From Mycobacterium parascrofulaceum ATCC BAA-614 (lineage in GTDB: Bacteria; Actinomycetota; Actinomycetes; Mycobacteriales; Mycobacteriaceae), in NCBI RefSeq assembly GCF_000164135.1, contig NZ_GG770563.1, forward strand, positions 1 to 47,725: a stretch of 47,725 bases of DNA, given 5' to 3'. The notes below the pieces were generated by a model that saw only the letters and a program-made list of their open reading frames with translations, was not told the origin of the DNA and did no database searches. Each line of letters starts with the position of its first letter. Position 1 is the stretch's first letter. Positions 15,160-22,328 of the stretch are shown piece by piece. Made by a program: the position numbers and the translations under genes.

Positions 15160-15726
15160 TCACGATGCGAGCTTGAACTGCTGGTCTGCAGTCGGTGTGG
15201 CACCGTGGTGCGGTAGTAGCCCTGGCGTTCCAGGCGCTGCATCGTGGGCAATCGCGATCACCCACAGATAGATCAGGACAGCGAGCATGACGCCAAGAAT
15301 GAGCCCTAGCACGAACATGGTCAGGCTAAACGCCAGGCGGCGATCCGCGGTGGCCGATCGCGCTGCACTGCCGGCGATTTCAGCACTTAGGTTAGCCGTC
15401 TCCGCAGCTAACCAGGCACTGCCGGCGCTCACACTTGCTCTGTCGGCATCGATATCCGAGCAGGCGGCCCAGGTCTCGGCGGTGTCACGGTAGATCGTGG
15501 CCCGGTTGGCTTCACTACGCGCGCAGTCGGAGTAAATGCGCGACCATCGGGCATTGCTATGCGCCTCGTCGAGGGCGAAATCTATCGCTGCGTCCTTGCG
15601 TACCGCAGCGTCGTCGGCCTCGAAGCGTGCGTAGCGCGGTTCCGGGTCCGTCCCCCAGGGATCGTTGCTGTTTGGGTCTGCTGGGTCGACGTCAATGGAG
15701 TCGAGGAAGTGCGGCGTATCAGCCAT
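15160..15726 (-). CDS. Membrane protein with acidic N-terminus
   Basis: From the ATG at 15726 (MADTPHFLDS) the protein has 188 residues. The first 120 are acidic and Ala-rich, with regularly spaced Ala/Arg/Ser helices, followed by one long hydrophobic segment (about residues 131-155, SLTMFVLGLILGVMLAVLIYLWVI) and a short tail. No family is recognised. An upstream in-frame ATG at 15843 lies inside the preceding small gene and is rejected. It belongs to the minus-strand group that ends the coupling-protein operon; a role at the transfer channel is possible only by location. Confidence 0.6.
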   Translation of the reverse strand: MADTPHFLDSIDVDPADPNSNDPWGTDPEPRYARFEADDAAVRKDAAIDFALDEAHSNARWSRIYSDCARSEANRATIYRDTAETWAACSDIDADRASVSAGSAWLAAETANLSAEIAGSAARSATADRRLAFSLTMFVLGLILGVMLAVLIYLWVIAIAHDAAPGTPGLLPHHGATPTADQQFKLAS

Positions 15727-15805
15727 TGGTGATTCCCGATCTTTGGTCGTGATTATTGTTGTCGCCCTGGCCATTGCGAAGTTGGCCGCGGCGATGAGGG
15801 CAACG

Positions 15806-15955
15806 TTAGGGCTGGTAACTTGCGTCTGTGACCTGGTTGGCAACGTCGTCGATCACCTGCAGCGTGCCGTGGATGGCCACCGCGATCAGCAGCACCGCTA
15901 CGGTGATGGCCGCGGCGAGGCCGCCCAGCCACGGAAACTTCCGTGAGTCATTCAC
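15806..15955 (-). CDS. 49-residue single-pass membrane protein
   Basis: Reading from GTG at 15955 (VNDSRKFPWLGG) gives 49 residues with one membrane helix (GLAAAITVAVLLIAVAIHG) and a short polar tail. The GTG overlaps the end of the upstream gene (stop 15950-15948) by eight bases, which supports translation by coupling. A longer reading to 16003 overlaps that gene much further and is less likely. It resembles other tiny membrane proteins in conjugation operons; no function is assigned. Confidence 0.5.
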   Translation of the reverse strand: MNDSRKFPWLGGLAAAITVAVLLIAVAIHGTLQVIDDVANQVTDASYQP

Positions 15956-16364
15956 CGCTTGCGCGCCTTGCGCTTTCGGTCGGCAGCCATGGCAGCAGTG
16001 CATCGCGCAGGGTGATTGCGATGCTGTCCCGTTGGCGGGTGTCCCAGCCCAGCACGCGTTCGAGCGAATTACTCAGCAGCGGTTGGTCATCCAATGCCGC
16101 AATGGTGTTGCGCCAGCTGGGTGTGTCCGCATCGGTGGCCACGTCGATAGTGGTGGCGGCCTGCACCACCCAGCTGATGCCCTGGCTGTTGCCTACTGGG
16201 GATGCCGCATACAGCATCGCCGCGAGCGGGGCCACAGCCACGGTGGCCCAGACGTCGTAGTGGTGGTCGCGTCCGGCCGACGCCGAATCCAGTAGCGCCT
16301 GAGCTGCTGTCATCGCCTCGGACGGGCTGCCTACCAGGATGGTTGGATCATCCACTGTGCTCAC
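15948..16364 (-). CDS. Stand-alone paralogue of the central domain of the coupling ATPase
   Basis: This 138-residue protein aligns along almost its whole length with residues of roughly 105-235 of the VirD4-like ATPase at 18208-19611. Shared blocks include the identical APLAAMLYAASP (about residues 43-54 here, 143-154 there), GI-x-WV, a P-x-W pair, QPL-x-x-N, and RQRDSIA (about 110). It has neither Walker A nor Walker B, because the matching part lies between those motifs in the full ATPase: the all-alpha substrate-recognition region of VirD4/TrwB. It has an intact start and stop and is coupled to the next gene, so it does not look like debris. It may be an adaptor, a competitor or a subunit-swapping partner of the coupling ATPase; this is inference. 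Confidence 0.75.
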   Translation of the reverse strand: MSTVDDPTILVGSPSEAMTAAQALLDSASAGRDHHYDVWATVAVAPLAAMLYAASPVGNSQGISWVVQAATTIDVATDADTPSWRNTIAALDDQPLLSNSLERVLGWDTRQRDSIAITLRDALLPWLPTESARRASGE

Positions 16365-16510
16365 TTGTGCTCCTTAACTTGGTGATGGTTGGTGTTCTGG
16401 GCCGCGAGTGTTTGGCCCAGGTCCTGTGGTTGATGACCGGCACTGCCGCGGGCACAGTCCCGTTACAGAGCCGGCGGCCACGGATACCGCAGCCGATAAA
16501 CGCCGTAACT

Positions 16511-17623
16511 TCATGCATCGCTGGCACTTTCGCCAACCACAGTGGACCGTGGAATGAACTTCACACTGCGCAGATCGACCGGTCGATCATTGGTGAGGCG
16601 TGCAATGTCGGTCCATTCGCTAACGTCGCTGAGGGTCGTGAAGGTGCGTTGCTGAATCCGGACTGGACGGGCGCGCGCTGCCATGTCGAGCAGGAGTTGG
16701 ACAACATCGTCGAAATAGAATGTGCTAGTCGGGTCCTCGTCGTCGACGCGGAACCAAAATTCCGCAGGATCAGCGCGGTATTCCTGCCAGAACAACGCAT
16801 TTCCTGACGCAGCGGCGCTCGCCGCGCCCAGATCAGCACTCAGCGATTCGGCCTCGACGCAATCCCACACCTCCGGTGGGCTCGCCAGACAGATCCCGAC
16901 GCCGTTGGCAATCTTCGACGTCTTGCCGCTGACCTCCTGTGACACCCGGCGGGCGCTGACACGGTAGTGGACATCCGACCACACCGCACACCACTGCCGC
17001 CCCGCCGGCACATAGTCAACGCGGCCAGGAAGGTCCACCCGCGGCGCCTCGTATCCGGCCGCCTCCGCGGCCGCGAGAACCAGCCGCGCCTGAGCGATCA
17101 GCAGTGGCGCTGACGTGGTGATGGCGCGGTGCACGGGATCTGTTGTCGGGTACCGCTGAAGTACCTCGGCGAGCCGCTCGGCCGGATCGATCGGGACGCC
17201 ATCGGGGCCTGTGCACAAATCGGCACAGCTGAGGATGGCCAGCTCCGCCACGTCGGCCGGCAACGGAAACGCTGCTAGCTGCTCGTGCAGCCCTCTTTCA
17301 CGAGCCTCGACCACCGCGCCCGTATGATGCGCGATCAAACTCACCACATTGGGTGAAATCCCGGCCTGTTGGGCGTATCTGGCGCCATCGAGCGGGTGAA
17401 AACCGGTATCCACCAAATCCGGGGAATAGCCAATGTCATGCAGCCACGCCGCAGTAACGATGTCCTCCTCATGTCCGGGTGCCAGTACCCGCGCCAGCCG
17501 CCCAGCGGTCGCGGCCACACCGGCAGTGTGGGAATAACGCCGCGTCGTCACCGGCGCAGCCGAGGTGTAGGTCGACTTCGACAGCAGCTGCAGCGCCATG
17601 AACTGAGCATCTTCGACGTTCAC
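16511..17623 (-). CDS. HD-domain phosphohydrolase-like protein
   Basis: The 370-residue protein begins at a GTG preceded by AAGGGGG. The N-terminal half is an HD domain: YSH (H32), WLHDIG (H62-D63), AHH (H99-H100) and SCADL (D135), which are all the expected metal ligands. HD domains of this kind hydrolyse phosphomonoesters or phosphodiesters, often of nucleotides. The C-terminal 150 residues have no recognised fold; they include a WFRVDDED segment and FYFDDVVQLLLDMA. It is cytosolic. It lies within the coupling-protein operon between a small membrane protein and the ATPase paralogue, an unusual place for a nucleotide hydrolase. It could modulate a signal nucleotide or act against host defence; neither is shown. 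Confidence 0.8.
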   Translation of the reverse strand: MNVEDAQFMALQLLSKSTYTSAAPVTTRRYSHTAGVAATAGRLARVLAPGHEEDIVTAAWLHDIGYSPDLVDTGFHPLDGARYAQQAGISPNVVSLIAHHTGAVVEARERGLHEQLAAFPLPADVAELAILSCADLCTGPDGVPIDPAERLAEVLQRYPTTDPVHRAITTSAPLLIAQARLVLAAAEAAGYEAPRVDLPGRVDYVPAGRQWCAVWSDVHYRVSARRVSQEVSGKTSKIANGVGICLASPPEVWDCVEAESLSADLGAASAAASGNALFWQEYRADPAEFWFRVDDEDPTSTFYFDDVVQLLLDMAARARPVRIQQRTFTTLSDVSEWTDIARLTNDRPVDLRSVKFIPRSTVVGESASDA

Positions 17624-17720
17624 CGGTCCCCCTTGTCACGTTTGTGTACGCGCTGGTGCGGCTGGCGAGTGCATAGTTGCTGACGCCAACTGCGCTGGCT
17701 CGGGGCGCTGATCGACGCAC

Positions 17721-17945
17721 TCACCGCACATCACCTAATGAGTCAGCCGGAAAGACGCATTTGGCATGGACGGCCGGCCACGTCGCGGTGTGGTCGTGTA
17801 CCCGTGCCACATAGTCGAAGCTCGCTAGCAATCCCAGACAGGTGACGGCCTCTACGGTCAGAAGGCATGACCAAAAGGCCAGTGTGCGAACAAGGTTCGA
17901 CCGCACCCAGTGGTCGGTGGTCTTGTCGTGCAACGCGCTCATCAT
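17721..17945 (-). CDS. Small membrane protein, 74 residues
   Basis: It has one membrane helix (about residues 20-44, LVRTLAFWSCLLTVEAVTCLGLLA) between short polar ends. The ATG at 17945 overlaps the stop of the preceding gene (TGATG), indicating translational coupling; a second ATG follows immediately. No family is recognised. Confidence 0.55.
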   Translation of the reverse strand: MMSALHDKTTDHWVRSNLVRTLAFWSCLLTVEAVTCLGLLASFDYVARVHDHTATWPAVHAKCVFPADSLGDVR

Positions 17946-18211
17946 CAGCCCGCCTGCTCGCGCCGATGGCGATGGCTGTGGGTTAATTCCCAGTGCGCCA
18001 GGTGGCCGGGCTGGTCGTGGACGCGGCGCACCACACCGCGGCGCTGCAGGGTGAGCAAGGCCCGGTAGACCTCTTCGGCCACCACCGGTCGCCGGCCACG
18101 TCGGCCACGATGCTCAGAGACGGCGATGCGCGCCGCGCTGGTTGTGGTGGGACCGCCGGCGCCCGCCAGGACGTCAACGAGCTGCGCGCGCAGCTGCTCG
18201 GCGTCGCTCAT
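17945..18211 (-). CDS. Small winged-helix-like protein
   Basis: Starting at the ATG at 18211, which overlaps the stop of the coupling ATPase by four bases (ATGA), the protein has 88 residues. The pattern AEEVYRALLTLQRRGVVRRVHDQPGHLAHWEL is that of the second half of a winged helix (recognition helix plus wing), preceded by helices. It is basic at both ends and has no membrane segment. It might be an operon regulator or a DNA-binding subunit delivering DNA to the coupling ATPase. A longer reading from 18262 runs into the ATPase gene and has no ribosome binding site. Confidence 0.65.
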   Translation of the reverse strand: MSDAEQLRAQLVDVLAGAGGPTTTSAARIAVSEHRGRRGRRPVVAEEVYRALLTLQRRGVVRRVHDQPGHLAHWELTHSHRHRREQAG

Positions 18212-19611
18212 GTCTTGAGCGCCTTCATGGCTCGGCGGTGGCGCTGTAATACCCATTCCCACATCGTTTCTGGTTCACGCTCCGGCGGGTCGGCTTGTAG
18301 CAGCCTGTTCACCGCGTTGTCATACCGTTTGACAAAAACCGGCCAATCGGGAAGCTCGGTGGCGATGCCGGCTGTGCCGCGCCGCAGCATCCGTGCTTGG
18401 CCGAGGTTTTGTGGGAGCAGCCGCCGGTAATCCAGACTCGGACCGAGGTGTGAAGACAATGTCTTGCCGCTGCTGGCTTGGTCGAAAGTCTCTTGGCGGC
18501 GGGTGGTTTCGCGTGACCACTGCTCGGCGCGCTGCAGCATCTCCATCTCCGCGGCCCCGTACATGATCAGGGCGGCCGGGAAGGTGTCGCGCAGCTCCTG
18601 GGCGTAAGCCTTGCCATAGATCGTGTCGAACTGGCTCGACCCCTGCACCGACAAGAGAAGGTTGACCCCCAGGCCCCGGCCCTCTGAAACGTGACGGCGC
18701 AGGGCCGGCATCGGGGCCACGTTGGCCGCCTCGTCGATCACAATCAGCAGCCGGTGCATCATTTCTTTTCGTGCGGTCTTGCCGCGCCAGCTGCGCACGA
18801 GGTGCTCGAGCAGGGTGACCGCGGCGCCGGCGATGGACCCTTCGGCCGGTGCCAGGATGAACAGCGTGGCATCGGGGTTGGACAGAAACGATTCGTCGAA
18901 TGTGGGCTCGGTCATCCCGCGCAGCCCTAACCGCATCCACGGGGTGACCGCTTTGCGCATCGTCAAGGCGATGCTGTCGCGCTGGCGCGGGTCCATGGCC
19001 AGGGTCCGCATCAGTGCGTTGCGGAACAAGGGTTGACGGGCCACGTAGCGGGCGGCGCTGTGCCAGCCTGGCGCGTCGGGCGCCTTTTTGTCTTCTTCGA
19101 GGTTGTCCACGGCCATCAGCACCCATTCGATGCCCTTGCCGTTGCCGCACGGTGAGGCCGCATAGAGCATCGCCGCCAACGGGGCCTCGGTGTTGGATTC
19201 CCAAATCCCGGCATCAGAGACCTGGTCGATTCCTGATCCCAGACCGACCGCGGACATCTGCATCATGGTGTTGGCGGTGGTCACCGCCTGATCCGGAGTG
19301 CGAATCAGCGCGGTCGGATCGAATGAGCGCACCTCGGCGTCGGTGGGATAGACCGGCGAGTAATCCGGGCGTAAGTCGATGACTTGCTTTGGGCCCCAAC
19401 GTCGTTGGCACACCAACCACATCAGGTCATCTTTGCTGGACACGCAGACAGCGGGCCCGCCCCATAGCACACTGGCCGGCGCCAGCACGCCGGTCGTCTT
19501 TCCCGTTTCCGTGGGCGCAGAGACCAGGATGTGTGCGGGTGCTTCGGCCACGACAAGCTTTCCGTCGTCGCGGCAAAACCCGCAGTAGGGTGAAGCACGC
19601 CGAACATACAT
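18208..19611 (-). CDS. VirD4/TraD-like coupling ATPase (lacks own membrane domain)
   Basis: This type IV coupling protein pumps the relaxase-DNA complex to the transfer channel. In 467 residues it has Walker A SAPTETGKTT (near residue 30), an all-alpha region (about 100-240), Walker B LLIVIDEAANVAP (near 287) and a late LLSVQGSSQF motif. Walker A lies only about 30 residues from the start, so the usual N-terminal membrane helices are missing; the gene immediately upstream encodes a separate membrane protein. AGGAGG within the end of that gene serves as ribosome binding site, and the two genes are two bases apart, so this is a true separate gene and not a frameshift. Downstream, residues 105-235 recur as an independent small protein at 15948-16364. 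Confidence 0.9.
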   Translation of the reverse strand: MYVRRASPYCGFCRDDGKLVVAEAPAHILVSAPTETGKTTGVLAPASVLWGGPAVCVSSKDDLMWLVCQRRWGPKQVIDLRPDYSPVYPTDAEVRSFDPTALIRTPDQAVTTANTMMQMSAVGLGSGIDQVSDAGIWESNTEAPLAAMLYAASPCGNGKGIEWVLMAVDNLEEDKKAPDAPGWHSAARYVARQPLFRNALMRTLAMDPRQRDSIALTMRKAVTPWMRLGLRGMTEPTFDESFLSNPDATLFILAPAEGSIAGAAVTLLEHLVRSWRGKTARKEMMHRLLIVIDEAANVAPMPALRRHVSEGRGLGVNLLLSVQGSSQFDTIYGKAYAQELRDTFPAALIMYGAAEMEMLQRAEQWSRETTRRQETFDQASSGKTLSSHLGPSLDYRRLLPQNLGQARMLRRGTAGIATELPDWPVFVKRYDNAVNRLLQADPPEREPETMWEWVLQRHRRAMKALKT

Positions 19612-19613
19612 TC

Positions 19614-20279
19614 CTAGGACCTCCTGATGGGGCTGGGATCTCCCGGCGGACTTTCACGGTGGGTGGGGAACACTCCCGGCCCGGTCAAATCGTCGGCTTG
19701 CAGGAATCCGAAGTCGATCTCATCGACGTCATCGGGCGGGCGCATCGGCCACCAGTCGCGGGCCCCGTCTACGGCCAGCCAGCCCTCCAAAATCCCGTAG
19801 ACACCTGCTGTGAGCAGCGTCGCCGGGATTTGAGCCAGCAACCACGGAATCGCGGCCGCCGACACCAGGGAATCGCCCGGGCCTGCCAGCCACAACAGCA
19901 GTGGAAGCGGAGCACCGACGATGGCCGATGACCACATGAACGCGGCGATCGGGTATGAACGCAGTTCGCCAGGAATTAGCTGCACGACACTCACCGACAA
20001 CGCTTTACCTGCCGGCCAGCCCAGCGGCGCCAGCACCGCCGCAGTCATAAAAAGCACCCAATCAAACATTGCATACGGTGTTTTAATTCCGCGCGCATAC
20101 CACGGATGAATAACGTCGTCGTCAGCGGGATCAACCCGCGCACCGGTACGGTCGGTGTCGCGATCTCGTATTTGGCGTGCAACAATTTCTGCACGCCTTT
20201 TCTGAAATATAAACGTCCGTTGGTTACGGGCAATCCACTTGCGGCGGATCTCGTCGAACCGGTCAGGAGGCACTGACAT
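19614..20279 (-). CDS. Polytopic membrane protein, likely membrane partner of the coupling ATPase
   Basis: The protein has 221 residues from the ATG at 20279 (MSVPPDRF); an ATG nine bases upstream is also possible. A basic N-terminal region of about 60 residues is followed by three or four hydrophobic segments (around FDWVLFMTAAVLAPLG, AFMWSSAIVGAPLPLLLWL, AIPWLLAQIPATLLTAGVYG) and an acidic, Pro-rich C-terminus containing a DDVDEIDFGF patch. It overlaps the upstream regulator gene by 17 bases and lies two bases before the ATPase. I infer that it supplies the membrane domain missing from the ATPase. No family is recognised from sequence alone. Confidence 0.75.
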   Translation of the reverse strand: MSVPPDRFDEIRRKWIARNQRTFIFQKRRAEIVARQIRDRDTDRTGARVDPADDDVIHPWYARGIKTPYAMFDWVLFMTAAVLAPLGWPAGKALSVSVVQLIPGELRSYPIAAFMWSSAIVGAPLPLLLWLAGPGDSLVSAAAIPWLLAQIPATLLTAGVYGILEGWLAVDGARDWWPMRPPDDVDEIDFGFLQADDLTGPGVFPTHRESPPGDPSPIRRS

Positions 20280-20697
20280 CAGCAGCACCCCCCGCGGCTC
20301 GTACAGGCTCAGTGTAAAAGTCGCCGAGGCGTTGCGCGACGTCCAGCAGAAAGTTCTTCAACTCGGCCGCAGTACGCGCCACCCCGACCGATTCGGCGTC
20401 ACGCCGAGCCGCGTCGACCGCAGCCGCACACCTGCTGACCTGCTCAGATATCCTCAGCGTGGGGCTTCCGCCGGCCAGCGTCCACTGCGCCGAACCCTCT
20501 TGCCACCCCAGTGCCACATCCAGGCGAGCCAGTGTCTTGACCGACAGCCCGCCGCCGCGCTCAGCGGCCTTATACAGCGTCGAGGGTGCCGGGCCGCCCG
20601 CCGCTGCCAGGTCCTCGCGGGTCCAGCGCAGCTGCGCGAGGCGGTCCTCGACGAAAAAGAGCAGCCGCCCTACTCCGTCTGCCGGGATTGCATTCAC
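20263..20697 (-). CDS. XRE-like helix-turn-helix regulator
   Basis: The protein has 144 residues with a Cro/CI-type helix-turn-helix in the N-terminal half (about 20-65: LAQLRWTREDLAAAGG, APSTLYKAAERGGGLSVKTLARLDVALGW) followed by GSAQWTLAGGSP, a layout common in mycobacterial regulators. The C-terminal half is helical. It is first in the minus-strand coupling operon and divergent from the plus-strand channel operon; a perfect palindrome sits between them at 20740-20760. It probably represses both operons and itself; that is inference from layout. Confidence 0.75.
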   Translation of the reverse strand: MNAIPADGVGRLLFFVEDRLAQLRWTREDLAAAGGPAPSTLYKAAERGGGLSVKTLARLDVALGWQEGSAQWTLAGGSPTLRISEQVSRCAAAVDAARRDAESVGVARTAAELKNFLLDVAQRLGDFYTEPVRAAGGAADVSAS

Positions 20698-20739
20698 ACG
20701 AATGACGGTAACAACCGATCAAGTTATTTCGCTACGGCC

Positions 20740-20760
20740 GTGGAATATCAGTTATTCCAC
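20740..20760. promoter_or_regulatory. Operator candidate between divergent transfer operons
   Basis: GTGGAATA-TCAGT-TATTCCAC is a perfect inverted repeat with eight-base arms. It lies in the 98-bp gap between the XRE-like regulator and the first gene of the channel operon, 36 bases before the latter's start codon, so it should overlap or adjoin promoter elements. Confidence 0.6.
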
Positions 20761-20795
20761 CCCTTAAGCTGAGCCCAAGGACAGGAGGTCAGCAG

Positions 20796-21101
20796 ATGCG
20801 CGTGGTAATGGGCGTTTTTGTCATCGCCATCATGGGATGTGTTTTCACCCTGATCACAGCGGTGGTCTTCGTGACCCAACACCTGTTTGCCGGCGTCGTG
20901 GTCGCCGGTCTGATCGTCGCCGCTTGGGGCGTCAGCGCACGCCGGCGCCGGGCGCGCCGCGCGCAGCATCACTCGGCCTACCCGACCGGCGTGGCCAGCC
21001 CGCAGCTGCCGCCGGCGACGCCGTGGGCGCCATCCCAGATGTCCTCGGCGGCGCTGCGCCCGCGCAGCCTGCCCCCCGGTGTGCGGCGGCGTCTGCCATG
21101 A
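20796..21101 (+). CDS. Small two-helix membrane protein, first gene of channel operon
   Basis: The 101-residue protein has two hydrophobic segments (MGVFVIAIMGCVFTLITAVVF and LFAGVVVAGLIVAAWGV) followed by an Arg-rich stretch and a Pro-rich tail. GGAGGT is placed correctly before the ATG at 20796. Its stop overlaps the next start (ATGA). Such proteins begin conjugation operons in several actinobacterial plasmids; the function is not known. Confidence 0.7.
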   Translation: MRVVMGVFVIAIMGCVFTLITAVVFVTQHLFAGVVVAGLIVAAWGVSARRRRARRAQHHSAYPTGVASPQLPPATPWAPSQMSSAALRPRSLPPGVRRRLP

Positions 21102-22312
21102 GCAAGCCCACGACCGATCACGAGTACTATTGCGCTGCCACGCAGGCGTTCTTCGATGAGATCGACAGCGACGGCCCCGACGTGATCACCACGCACGTCC
21201 CCGGCCCTGGAGATGAGCTCCCTCCGCCGCCAAGTCCCGATCCTGAACCGGACTGGGAACCCAGCGGCGACGGCGGTAGTGCCGAGCAGTTCGGCGAGCG
21301 ACGGCCCGCCGATGACGACGAGCTCGTTGATCTCGACGGCCCCGGCCCTGCCGACGAACGTGATGAGCAGCCCGGCACTGTAGACGACGACACACCGGCA
21401 CCCAGCACCGAGCGTGACAGCACCGAAAACCCCTCACCGGCAACCGATCTGGCCCACCAGCCCACCTCCCCCAAGGACGAGGACACCGGTGGCGCGAAGA
21501 CCAAGAGCACCCCCCGCTACAACAAGAAGATCGCCGTGGGCTTCGCGGTCATCACCGTGGCGGCCACCGTCCTGGTCAGCGCAGGCCTGCTGGCCATGCG
21601 CAGCGACCCGCACACCAACGAGCAGCCTCAACCCGCACAGCCGGGCACCCGGCTCAGCGTTCTGGCCGCCCCGTCCAGTACCACCCCGGCGCCCGAGGGC
21701 CAAGACTCGGCCATCCCCTACACCGCCACGTCGGTGGGCTGCCTGCCCGGATCGACTGCCGCGCAATCAGTCGCCGGCCCCGACACCACCCAGGCCTGGG
21801 TCTGTGTCACCGGCGGCAACGTCGGTCAATTCCTGGTCATCAATCTCGGCCGCACCATGGTGGTCACCTCGGTCTGCATCGCTCCGGGCTGGGTCGGGGC
21901 CGACGCCTCGGGCGCCGATCAATGGCACCAGCACCGCGTCCTGACCCGGGTGCAGTGGAGCTTCAACGACGTCCCGCCCACCGCGATCCCCCAAGAGACC
22001 GGCAGCGTGCACGGCGAGGCCTGCAAACCCCTGCCCAGCAGCGGGGTGCTGGCCTCTCGAATCATCATGCTCGTCCAAGAGACCGGGCGCGCACCCGCCG
22101 ACACCGCCCCCACCACCACTTCGGCTCCCGGCGGCGGGGGTCTGTTCGGCGAGGTGATGGGACCACCGGCCGCCCCGGCCGATCCTGCACCGACCAGCAG
22201 CACCCCGATGCTGCCTGGCCTGCCTGCCGAGACCAGTCACACCGATCCCGCTGACAACACGTTTGCGTCGTCGTCGATCAAAATCTTCGGCCACTCACCC
22301 CTGCACCAGTAG
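21098..22312 (+). CDS. Bitopic membrane protein with discoidin (F5/8 C)-like domain
   Basis: The ATG at 21098 overlaps the previous stop, giving 404 residues. The N-terminal ~143 residues are acidic, Pro-rich and probably disordered and cytoplasmic; one membrane helix follows (about 144-166, KKIAVGFAVITVAATVLVSAGLL). Outside is a Pro/Thr linker and a domain of about 120 residues (roughly 210-335) resembling the discoidin/F5-8 type C fold of actinobacterial envelope proteins: AWVC-GNVGQFLVINLG, VVTSVCIAPGWVG, RVLTRVQWSF. Such domains often bind glycans, so contact with the cell wall or a partner cell is plausible. The C-terminus is again Pro-rich. It is placed between a small membrane protein and the VirB8-like gene and is probably part of the transfer channel. 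Confidence 0.75.
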   Translation: MSKPTTDHEYYCAATQAFFDEIDSDGPDVITTHVPGPGDELPPPPSPDPEPDWEPSGDGGSAEQFGERRPADDDELVDLDGPGPADERDEQPGTVDDDTPAPSTERDSTENPSPATDLAHQPTSPKDEDTGGAKTKSTPRYNKKIAVGFAVITVAATVLVSAGLLAMRSDPHTNEQPQPAQPGTRLSVLAAPSSTTPAPEGQDSAIPYTATSVGCLPGSTAAQSVAGPDTTQAWVCVTGGNVGQFLVINLGRTMVVTSVCIAPGWVGADASGADQWHQHRVLTRVQWSFNDVPPTAIPQETGSVHGEACKPLPSSGVLASRIIMLVQETGRAPADTAPTTTSAPGGGGLFGEVMGPPAAPADPAPTSSTPMLPGLPAETSHTDPADNTFASSSIKIFGHSPLHQ

Positions 22313-22328
22313 GAGGCTTCCACCAACC

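Noticed and set aside
15727..15843. N-terminal extension of the membrane protein at 15160-15726
   Set aside because: It overlaps the 49-residue membrane protein gene and gives a non-conserved-looking leader; the ATG at 15726 is preferred.
16348..16536. 62-codon minus-strand frame in the 146-bp gap between the HD gene and the coupling-ATPase paralogue
   Set aside because: No domain, no membrane helix, overlaps both neighbours and has no clear ribosome binding site; could be real but is not supported.
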